Part shown: positions 57,868 through 64,000 of the stretch, piece by piece
How positions within the stretch are numbered: the first letter of the stretch is position 1
Layout: each line of letters starts with the position of its first letter
NCBI RefSeq assembly: GCF_006335115.1
Contig: NZ_VDMJ01000002.1
Coordinates: forward strand, 118,557 to 182,556
Direction of reading: 5' to 3'
From: Streptomyces sp. NP160
Lineage (GTDB): Bacteria > Actinomycetota > Actinomycetes > Actinomycetales > Quadrisphaeraceae
DNA: 64,000 bases
Notes under the pieces: generated by a model
What the model was told of the DNA's origin: nothing
Database searches by the model: none
What the model saw: only the letters and a program-made list of their open reading frames with translations
Translations under genes and position numbers: made by a program

Positions 57868-58599
57868 TCAGACGGCGGTGCCCACCAGCGACCCGATGCC
57901 GTACGTCACGGCCATCGCCACCGCGCCACCGGCCACCGTGCGCAGCACCGCCCGCCGGGAGTCCGCGCCGCCGAGGCGCGCGCTCACCGCGCCCGTCAGG
58001 GCCAGCGCCAGCAGGACCGCGACCACGGTGGCCAGCACCTGGGCGGGCGCGGGCATGAGGAGCGCCGCGAGCAGCGGCAGCAGCGCGCCGATCGTGAAGG
58101 ACAGCAGGGAGGCCCACGCCGCCTGCCAGGGCTTGACCACCTCGTCGGGGTCGAGGTTTAGCTCGGCCTCGGCGTGCGCGCGCAGCGCGTCCCTCTCGGT
58201 GAGGGCCACCGCCACCTCGCGGGCGAGCTCGGCGGGGATGCCCTTGGCCTCGTAGATGGCGGCGAGCTCGGCGAGCTCCTCGTGGGGCATCTCCGCCAGC
58301 TCGCGGCGCTCCAGCGCCAGCAGCGCGGTCTGGGTGTCCTTCTGGGTGCTCACCGAGACGTACTCGCCCACCGCCATCGACAGCGCTCCCGCCACCAGGC
58401 CCGCGGTGCCCGCGGTGAGCAGCACGCTGCGGTCGGAGGTGGCGCCCAGCACGCCCAGCACGATGCCCGCCACCGAGACGATGCCGTCGTTGGCGCCAAG
58501 CACGCCGGCGCGCAGCCAGTTGAGGCGGTCACCCACACCGCGGTGCAGCGCGGGCTCGGGGGTGGACAGCACGTCGTCCGGCGGTGCGTCGTGGGTCAT
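57868..58599 (-). CDS. VIT/CCC1 family Fe/Mn transporter
   Basis: 243 residues from ATG 58599 with AGGAGG upstream. VIT1-like: NWLRAGVLGANDGIVSVAGIVLGVLGA (helix 1 with conserved Asn-Asp), GALSMAVGEYVSVSTQKDTQ, a cytoplasmic metal-binding loop rich in Glu (RRELAEMPHEELAELA), and three more helices ending GIGSLVG. Members transport Fe2+ or Mn2+ out of the cytosol. Placement beside katG and metal ATPase fits metal detoxification. Confidence 0.87.
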   Translation of the reverse strand: MTHDAPPDDVLSTPEPALHRGVGDRLNWLRAGVLGANDGIVSVAGIVLGVLGATSDRSVLLTAGTAGLVAGALSMAVGEYVSVSTQKDTQTALLALERRELAEMPHEELAELAAIYEAKGIPAELAREVAVALTERDALRAHAEAELNLDPDEVVKPWQAAWASLLSFTIGALLPLLAALLMPAPAQVLATVVAVLLALALTGAVSARLGGADSRRAVLRTVAGGAVAMAVTYGIGSLVGTAV

Positions 58600-58726
58600 G
58601 CCAACCTCCTGGCTCGGGTCACGCACCCGTGGCGGCAGCAGGTGCACCGCAGTCTCGCGCGGTGGTCCCCCGCCCGCCCGGCCGGGGTCGCCTCGCCGGA
58701 GGCGGGCGGCGAGCTGCCGCCGCTGG

Positions 58727-58918
58727 TCAGGCCCGGTGGTCGACGACCACGCCGACCACCACGGGCGGTCCCTGCTCGCGCAGCTCGCGGCGCCGCGCCG
58801 CCGCGCCGCGAGCGCGCGCACGGGCGACCACCAGGGCGAGGAGCAGCAGCACGCACACCTCGAGCAGACCGCCGGTGGCGAGGAGGAGGACCTGGTCGAG
58901 CGAGAGGCCAAGGGGCAC
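58727..58918 (-). CDS. Small single-TM protein
   Basis: 63 residues from GTG 58918, with GAGGAG upstream. One TM helix (LLLATGGLLEVCVLLLLALVV) then a strongly basic region (ARARARGAAARRRELREQG). No recognised family. Upstream of the VIT gene by 127 bp on the same strand. Confidence 0.5.
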   Translation of the reverse strand: MPLGLSLDQVLLLATGGLLEVCVLLLLALVVARARARGAAARRRELREQGPPVVVGVVVDHRA

Positions 58919-59068
58919 GGCAGGAGCTCCTCGAAGGGGCGGAGGGGGCGGAGGGGCCAGCCTGGTGATCATCGTCGGAGGAGCGTCGTCCCCCCACGGG
59001 CCTGCACCCGGAAGGGCGCAGGCCGTCATCACTCGTCACCCGTTGTCACCAACGGCGCGGCGAGCGCG

Positions 59069-61036
59069 TCAGGCGGCCTGCCAGGCGGAGCGGCGCAGCA
59101 GGCGCAGCCCGTTGAGCGCCACCACCACGGTGGAGCCCTCGTGCCCCGCCACCGCGAGCGGCAGCGGCAGGGTGCCCACCAGGTCCCACGTCACCAGCGT
59201 GACGATGAACGCCGCGGCGATGACGAGGTTGGCCACCACCAGCCGGTGCGCCCGGCGGGACAGGGCGACGACGGCTGGCACGGCGGCCAGCTCGTCGCGG
59301 ATGACGACGAGGTCGGCGGTCTCCAGCGCCAGGTCCGACCCGTGCCGGCCCATCGCCACTCCCGTGCTAGCGGCGGCCAGGGCCGGGGCGTCGTTGACGC
59401 CGTCGCCGACCACCATGACCGGCACCCCGCGGCGCTCGAGGTCGGCCACCACGGCGGCCTTGTCCTCGGGGAGCAGGTGCGCGTGCACGGCGGTGATCCC
59501 GGTGCGCGCGGCGACGTCCTCGGCGGTGGCGGCGTTGTCGCCGGTGAGCAGGTGCACCGGGTGGCCGGACACGCGCTCGGTGAGGGCCTGCGTGCGCGCC
59601 ACGGCGTCGGCGGCGTCGGGGCGCAGCGCGTCGCGCAGCACCACCGAGCCGAGCCGCTGGCCCTCCAGGAGGACGTCGACCACGGTGCCCCGTGGCCCGT
59701 CGGCCTGCGGCGGCGCCTGCAGCACCTGCACGCGGCGCCCGTCGAGCACGCCCTCCACCCCGCGTCCGGGAAGGGCCCGGAAGTCCTCCGCGGTGCGGGG
59801 GCCCTCGTCGTCGTCCTGCTCTGCGGGGGTGTCGGCGGCGCGGACGAGCGCGCGACCGAGCGGGTGCTCGCTGTGGCGCTCCACCGCCGCGGCCAGCCGC
59901 AGGACCTCGGTGGGCGTGCGACCGGGCGCAGGGAGCACGTCGACCACCTCGGGGGCGCCCTGCGTGAGCGTGCCGGTCTTGTCGAAGGCGACCACCTGCG
60001 TGCGCCCGAGGCGCTCCATCACGGTGGCCGACTTCACGAGCACGCCGTGGCGCCCGGCGTTCGCGATGGCGGCGAGCAGCGGCGGCATGGTGGAGAGAAC
60101 CACCGCGCAGGGCGAAGCCACGATCATGAACGTGATGGCCCGCAGCAGCGTGGGCTGGAAGTCGTGCCCGAGCGCGAGCGGCACGCAGAAGACCAGCAGC
60201 GTCGCGACGACGACGCCGAGGGAGTACCGCTGCTCGACGCGCTCGATGAAGAGCTGGCGGACGGCCTTGGTCTGGGACGCCTCGCTGACGAGGGCCACCA
60301 CGCGGGCGATGACGGAGTCGCCGGCGGCGCGGGTGAGCCGGACGGTGAGCGCGCCGGTGCCGTTGACGGTCCCGGAGAGCACCTCGTCACCGACCTCGCG
60401 GCGGACGGGCACCGACTCGCCGGTGACGGCGGCCTGGTCGACCTCGCTGACGCCGTCGACCACCACGCCGTCCCCGCCCACGCGCTCCCCGGGGCGGACG
60501 AGGATGACGTCGCCGACGGCGAGGTCGGCCGCGTCCACCTCGCGCTCACGCCCCTCGCCGAGCCCGTCGGTGCCCCGGTCCAGCAGCGTGGCGCGCTCGG
60601 GCGCGAGGGTGAGCAGGCTGGTGACGGAGTCGGCGGTGCGCTGGGTGACCAGCGCCTCCAGGGCGCCGCTGGTGGCGAAGATGACGATGAGCAGTGCACC
60701 GTCGAAGACCTGGCCGATGCTCGCGGCGGCGATGGCCGCGACGATCATCAGCAGGTCGACGTCGAGGGTCTTGTCCCGCAGCGCACTGACGCCCGCCCAC
60801 GCCGGCTCCCAGCCGCCGGCGACGTAGCAGGCCAGGTACAGGCCCCACCACAGCGGAGCGGGCGCGCCGGCGAGCTGCAGCGGCCAGGCGACGAGGAAGA
60901 GGACCAGCGCGAGGGCGGCCCAGCGCACCTCGGGCAGGCGGGCGCCGGTGGCCAGCAGCGACGGCGGCTTCGCGAGGACGCGTCCGCCCGGGCGCGGGTC
61001 GTCGGACGTGCGGGCCTCGGTGAGGGTGCTCGTCAC
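59069..61036 (-). CDS. P1B-4-type heavy-metal ATPase (cobalt/nickel/iron exporter)
   Basis: 655 residues from GTG 61036, coupled to the regulator stop (GTGA). P-type ATPase landmarks: TGES, SPC in ITFMIVASPCAVVLST, phospho-Asp in DKTGTLT, SEHPLG, TGDN and GDGVNDAPAL. Helix 8 ends with AGHEGSTVVVALNGLRLLR, the HEGxT motif of P1B-4 pumps such as CtpD/CtpJ (Co2+, Fe2+, Ni2+). There is no N-terminal metal-binding Cys motif, also typical of this subgroup. It should export excess metal. Confidence 0.9.
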   Translation of the reverse strand: MTSTLTEARTSDDPRPGGRVLAKPPSLLATGARLPEVRWAALALVLFLVAWPLQLAGAPAPLWWGLYLACYVAGGWEPAWAGVSALRDKTLDVDLLMIVAAIAAASIGQVFDGALLIVIFATSGALEALVTQRTADSVTSLLTLAPERATLLDRGTDGLGEGREREVDAADLAVGDVILVRPGERVGGDGVVVDGVSEVDQAAVTGESVPVRREVGDEVLSGTVNGTGALTVRLTRAAGDSVIARVVALVSEASQTKAVRQLFIERVEQRYSLGVVVATLLVFCVPLALGHDFQPTLLRAITFMIVASPCAVVLSTMPPLLAAIANAGRHGVLVKSATVMERLGRTQVVAFDKTGTLTQGAPEVVDVLPAPGRTPTEVLRLAAAVERHSEHPLGRALVRAADTPAEQDDDEGPRTAEDFRALPGRGVEGVLDGRRVQVLQAPPQADGPRGTVVDVLLEGQRLGSVVLRDALRPDAADAVARTQALTERVSGHPVHLLTGDNAATAEDVAARTGITAVHAHLLPEDKAAVVADLERRGVPVMVVGDGVNDAPALAAASTGVAMGRHGSDLALETADLVVIRDELAAVPAVVALSRRAHRLVVANLVIAAAFIVTLVTWDLVGTLPLPLAVAGHEGSTVVVALNGLRLLRRSAWQAA

Positions 61037-61398
61037 TCCCCCGCCTCCGCGGCGTGGTGGTGGTGCGGGGTGCCGCCGAGGGCGTGCTCGGCCTGGAAGA
61101 TCGCGTCGGTCACCAGCTGGGGCACGTGCTCGTTGGCGAGCCGGTAGTAGACGCGCACGCCGTCGCCGCGGGTGGTGACGATGCGGGCCAGCCGCAGCTT
61201 GGCGAGGTGCTGGGACACGGACGCCGGCGACCTGTCGACGACCTCGGCGAGGTGGTTGACGGACAGCTCGCCGGCGTCCTTGAGGGCCAGGAGGATCCGC
61301 ACGCGCGTGGCGTCGGCGAGCATCGAGAAGACCTCGACGGCCAGCTCGACGTAGTCGCTGTCGGGGAGACGTCCGCACGTCCGCTTATCTTCGCGCAC
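61033..61398 (-). CDS. kmtR: ArsR family metal sensor, KmtR-like
   Basis: 121 residues from GTG 61398. SmtB/ArsR winged helix: VEVFSMLADATRVRILLALKDAGELSVNHLAEVVDRSPASVSQHLAKLRLARIVTTRGDGVRVYYRL. The C-terminal metal site matches mycobacterial KmtR spacing: His91, Glu104, His105 and His113/His114 (in HHHH) correspond to His88, Glu101, His102, His110, His111. KmtR senses Ni and Co. It would repress its own gene and the P1B-4 ATPase. The inverted repeat at 61385-61408 overlaps the start codon. Confidence 0.9.
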   Translation of the reverse strand: MREDKRTCGRLPDSDYVELAVEVFSMLADATRVRILLALKDAGELSVNHLAEVVDRSPASVSQHLAKLRLARIVTTRGDGVRVYYRLANEHVPQLVTDAIFQAEHALGGTPHHHHAAEAGE

Positions 61399-61408
61399 AC
61401 TTAGATAA
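61385..61408. promoter_or_regulatory. Inverted repeat at the regulator start, candidate operator
   Basis: TTATCT and AGATAA arms with a 12-base spacer, resembling ArsR/SmtB operators. It overlaps the GTG start, so repression would act at or just after transcription start. Confidence 0.55.
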
Positions 61409-61469
61409 TGGCACGGCCGGGAGTCGGGACTGCGCGCCGTCGTCCTCTGCGGCGCCGCCGCGCGCGGGC

Positions 61470-62123
61470 TCAGCGGCGCCAGAGCAGGTGGTGCACCACG
61501 CCGCTGGGGCTCGGCACCACCTCCCGGTGGAACCTGTCGTCGAGCTCCTCGGGGCCGCCCCACAGGCGGGTGCCGGCGCCCAGCTCCAGGGGGACGACGG
61601 CGACGTGCAGCTCGTCGACGAGGTCGGCCTCCAGGAAGGCGCGGATGCTCTGCGCTCCCCCACCGAGCCGCACGTCGAGCCCACCCGCGGCGGCCTTCGC
61701 CTGCTCGGCCACCTCGGCCGGGGCGGCGTCGGTGAAGTGGAAGGTGGTGTCCGAGAGCGTGAAGGACGGGCGCAGGTGGTGCGTCATGACGAAGACCGGG
61801 GTGTGGAACGGCGGCTCGTCCCCCCACCAGCCCCGCCACTCCCGGGCGCTGGCCTCCGTCCACGGGCCGCGGTGGGGGCTGAACTTGTGCGCCCCCATGA
61901 TCTCGGCGCCGATGCCGTGGTGGAAGCCGCGGACGAGGTGGTCGTCGAGGCCGCGCGTGCCGCCCGGGCCGGGGTTGCCCGGGAAGCTGGCGGTGGCGAA
62001 CATCCAGCCGGCCATCTGGCGCGGGTCCGCGTGCCCGAAGGGCCGCTCGAGGCTCTGCCCCTCCCCGGCGCCGTAGCCGTCTGCGGAGACGGAGAAGTTC
62101 TGGACCTTCAGCAGCTGCGGCAC
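61470..62123 (-). CDS. DHFR-like (RibD_C) reductase
   Basis: 217 residues from GTG 62123 with AGGAGG upstream. RibD C-terminal/dihydrofolate-reductase-like: VQNFSVSADGYGAGEGQSLERPFG, WMFATASF, GAEIMGAHKFSPHRGPW, FVMTHHLRPSFT, GLDVRLGGGAQSIRAFLEADLVDELHVAVVPLELGAGTRLW. NADPH-binding glycines (RLGGGA) are present. Substrate is unknown; many such proteins are uncharacterised. An inactivated relative lies at 21734-22305. Confidence 0.85.
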   Translation of the reverse strand: MPQLLKVQNFSVSADGYGAGEGQSLERPFGHADPRQMAGWMFATASFPGNPGPGGTRGLDDHLVRGFHHGIGAEIMGAHKFSPHRGPWTEASAREWRGWWGDEPPFHTPVFVMTHHLRPSFTLSDTTFHFTDAAPAEVAEQAKAAAGGLDVRLGGGAQSIRAFLEADLVDELHVAVVPLELGAGTRLWGGPEELDDRFHREVVPSPSGVVHHLLWRR

Positions 62124-62193
62124 GGCTTCCTCCTGGTGGTGCGGATCGTGCTGGTGACGACCACCACGACCGGGTGGCGGCGCCGGACTCATC

Positions 62194-63120
62194 GTGGACG
62201 ACGCCTGCGACCGGGTCCGGCGCCGGGCGTACGGTCCGCCCGTGGTGGACGCCCCGGGTGACTCGCTGGCGCAGCTGCGCGCCTGGGCGTCGAGCGCCTT
62301 CCCGGCACAGGACTGGCGCCGCGCCGAGCACCACCACGGCGCGTTCCACGACGTGCTGGTGCTGCCGGGCGAGGTCGCGCTGCGCGCGCCCCTCGGGGGC
62401 GGAGGGCTCGCTCGCGCCACCCGGGAGGTGGGCGTGCTGCGCGCGGTGGAGCAGGTGTCGCTGGGCGTCGCCGTCCCACCGGCCCTGTCCGACGTGGTGC
62501 AGCACGGCGAGCAGTGCGGGTACCTGGTCGGGGCCCTGCCCGGCGCCGCGGAGCCGGCGCCTGCGTGGCCGCTGCTGCGGGACGCCTTCGCCGCACTGCT
62601 CGACCAGCTCGCCGCGACGTCGACCCACCTGGACCTTCCTCCCCCGCGCACGTGGTGCGGCGGGTCGTGCTTCCCCGCCGTCGTCGCACCGGACCTCCTC
62701 TCGCTGCTGGGGGGCTGCGCCGCATTGGCCGAGCGGGCGGTGTCGGCGCTGCTCGAGCTGCCGCCACCGCGGCGCCCCGGGCTGGTCCACGGGGACTTCG
62801 GAGGCCACAACCTGCTGTGGGCGGACGGACGGCCGTCGGCTCTCATCGACTGGGACCACGCCTGCACCGGCGACCCGGCCACGGACGTGGCGCCCCTCGT
62901 GGGGGCGCACGGCGTGGCCGCGGTGTCGGAGGTCGTGGAGGACGACGAGGTGCTCCAGCGCGCGATGGTGCACCGCGCCACGCTGCCGCTGCAGGTGGCC
63001 GCGGCAGCCCACCTGGCGGGGCGGTGGGCGCTGCGCGACCACGCCCTCGGCAGCTTCGCGCGTCGCTGCGAGGAGGGGACCCTGCACGACCCCACCGGGG
63101 CGGTCCCCGACAGGTGGTGA
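62194..63120 (+). CDS. Phosphotransferase (APH) family protein
   Basis: 308 residues from GTG 62194; GTG 62242 is a reasonable alternative. Catalytic loop LVHGDFGGHNLLWADGRPSALIDWDHACTGDPATDVAPLVGAHG carries HGD, Asn and the DWD metal-binding Asp, the hallmarks of APH kinases. Substrate unknown; could be an antibiotic, homoserine-like or choline-like compound. Stop overlaps the next gene's start (GTGA). Confidence 0.82.
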   Translation: MDDACDRVRRRAYGPPVVDAPGDSLAQLRAWASSAFPAQDWRRAEHHHGAFHDVLVLPGEVALRAPLGGGGLARATREVGVLRAVEQVSLGVAVPPALSDVVQHGEQCGYLVGALPGAAEPAPAWPLLRDAFAALLDQLAATSTHLDLPPPRTWCGGSCFPAVVAPDLLSLLGGCAALAERAVSALLELPPPRRPGLVHGDFGGHNLLWADGRPSALIDWDHACTGDPATDVAPLVGAHGVAAVSEVVEDDEVLQRAMVHRATLPLQVAAAAHLAGRWALRDHALGSFARRCEEGTLHDPTGAVPDRW

Positions 63121-63806
63121 GCGCTGGTGACTCCGGTGGCCGCGCCGCTCCAGAGCGGCTCGTCTTCTTCGACGTCGACGGAACCCTGACGGCGCCGGGC
63201 ACACCGTCGACCGGTGCCTTCCTGGCGCAGCTCACGGGGGGCGCGAGCGCGGTGGTCGCGGCCGAGGCCGCCTACGCGCGCGGTGAGGTGACCAACCACC
63301 AGGTGTGCGACATCGACGCCGCCGGCTTCGCAGGCCTGCCGACCGACCTCGTGGAGGAGTGGTTGGGCGACCTACCGCTCATCCACGGGATCGACGTCGT
63401 CGTCGACCACTGCCGCCGGAGGGGCTGGACGCCGGTGCTCGCCAGCCTCGCGTGGACGGCGGTGACGGATCACCTCGCGCGGCGCTTCGGCTTCGCGCCC
63501 AGCGGAGGGCCGGTGCTCGAGGTCGTCGACGGGAGGTACACCGGCCAGGTGCGCAGGTACTGGGACGAGCAGGACAAGCGCGACGCGGCCTTGGCGGTCG
63601 CAGCGGCTCACGGGGTGGCGGCCTCGAGCTGCTTCGCGGTCGGCGACAGCCGGTCCGACCTGCCGCTGTTCGCCGCCGTCGGAGGGTGCATCGCCCTGAA
63701 CGCCTCGCAGGCGTGCGCAGCCGCCGCCTTGGTCTCCCTCACGACGGTCGACCTCAGGGACGCAATCCCCCTGCTGGAGCGCCTGGCGACCAGATGGAGC
63801 GGCTGA
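63117..63806 (+). CDS. HAD-IB family phosphatase (SerB-like)
   Basis: 229 residues from GTG 63117. HAD motifs: FFDVDGTLT (motif I, Asp nucleophile and Asp acid), VLASLAW region for motif II, Lys in DKRDAALAVAAAHGV, and GDSRSDLPLFAAVGGCIALN (motif III/IV). It dephosphorylates a small molecule. Coupling with the kinase-fold gene suggests a phosphorylation/dephosphorylation pair, though the two may act on different substrates. Confidence 0.85.
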   Translation: MSAGDSGGRAAPERLVFFDVDGTLTAPGTPSTGAFLAQLTGGASAVVAAEAAYARGEVTNHQVCDIDAAGFAGLPTDLVEEWLGDLPLIHGIDVVVDHCRRRGWTPVLASLAWTAVTDHLARRFGFAPSGGPVLEVVDGRYTGQVRRYWDEQDKRDAALAVAAAHGVAASSCFAVGDSRSDLPLFAAVGGCIALNASQACAAAALVSLTTVDLRDAIPLLERLATRWSG

Positions 63807-63906
63807 CCTGCGGATGGGCGGGTGCGCGGGTGGGCGCCGGCGAGTGTCGCTCCCCTCTGCCCGTCAGCGCTCTCCAGGGATGCTGCCGAGGGGTGAGGTG
63901 AACGCC

Positions 63907-64000
63907 ATGATCATTAGATGCTTGCTGCCGTTATCAGGTGGCGGACCAGACGGCCGGCGACTGCCGCTCATGACGCTGCATCAGCCGAGGATGTGGGTGA
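63907..64000 (+). CDS. Possible start of a gene running off the right edge
   Basis: ATG 63907 follows gaggtg by 7 bases and the frame stays open for 31 codons. It uses TTA and AGA, rare in this window, and is less GC-rich. Too short to judge. Confidence 0.25.
   Translation, partial: MIIRCLLPLSGGGPDGRRLPLMTLHQPRMWV

Noticed and set aside
61470..63204. Minus-strand frames joining the KmtR-like and DHFR-like genes with long upstream extensions
   Set aside because: Extensions are antisense to the APH and HAD genes and Arg/Ala-rich; the short forms have good ribosome sites or match family lengths.
1..64000. tRNA or rRNA genes, biosynthetic megasynthases, phage genes
   Set aside because: None could be recognised by eye on either strand.

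Overview
The window is about 64 kb of very GC-rich DNA with strong third-position GC bias, frequent GTG starts and many 4-bp stop/start overlaps. The gene content is typical of a soil or environmental actinomycete: DevR/DevS-type two-component proteins, a KmtR-type ArsR repressor, an F420-type oxidoreductase, a DUF222-HNH protein, KatG, Arr and a SigE-type ECF factor. I cannot fix the genus from the sequence. It looks like ordinary chromosome: I see no integrase, transposase, phage gene, tRNA, rRNA or CRISPR array.

Left part (1-24 kb). It opens with the end of a DUF305 protein, then an Imm5-like immunity protein, a secreted esterase, an MFS pump, and an ECF sigma factor translationally coupled to a membrane-anchored probable anti-sigma protein. 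A resistance-flavoured stretch follows at 5.6-9.8 kb: a GNAT, two small-molecule kinase-fold proteins, a helix-turn-helix protein coupled to the rifampin ADP-ribosyltransferase Arr, and a haloalkane dehalogenase. Next are an SDR, a MarR/quinone-oxidoreductase divergon with two matching operators, and a divergent pair of zinc alcohol dehydrogenase and IlvD/Edd sugar-acid dehydratase. At 17.7-21.6 kb an IclR regulator faces a TRAP-like permease and an unusual fusion of a DUF1932 dehydrogenase with an RraA-type aldolase. A frameshifted DHFR-like gene and an amine oxidase/cupin pair follow.

Middle part (24-46 kb). This holds a DUF222-HNH protein, several membrane proteins, a diguanylate cyclase, a TetR/DHA2-efflux divergon with near-perfect operators, an F420-type luciferase-fold enzyme, a run of small stand-alone enzymes (YciI, DinB, HD, SRPBCC), and a flavoprotein pair. 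That pair lies just downstream of a 1234-residue regulator combining SARP (BTAD), ATPase and LuxR parts, with SARP-style phased repeats in the gap. A DevR-like regulator and a single-GAF DevS-like kinase are divergent around a DevR-box-like site.

Right part (46-64 kb). Six genes, closely spaced or overlapping, form a probable exopolysaccharide operon: nucleotide-sugar dehydrogenase, epimerase, GH18-like hydrolase, QxxRW processive glycosyltransferase, polysaccharide deacetylase and a secreted cysteine-containing protein. Metal and oxidative-stress genes follow: a FetB-like permease, katG, a VIT-family transporter, a P1B-4 metal ATPase coupled to a KmtR-like repressor. The window ends with a DHFR-like reductase, an APH-fold kinase and a HAD phosphatase. 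The best candidates for new biology are the exopolysaccharide operon, the SARP-LuxR/flavoprotein unit, the DevRS pair with a reduced sensor, and the dehydrogenase-aldolase fusion.
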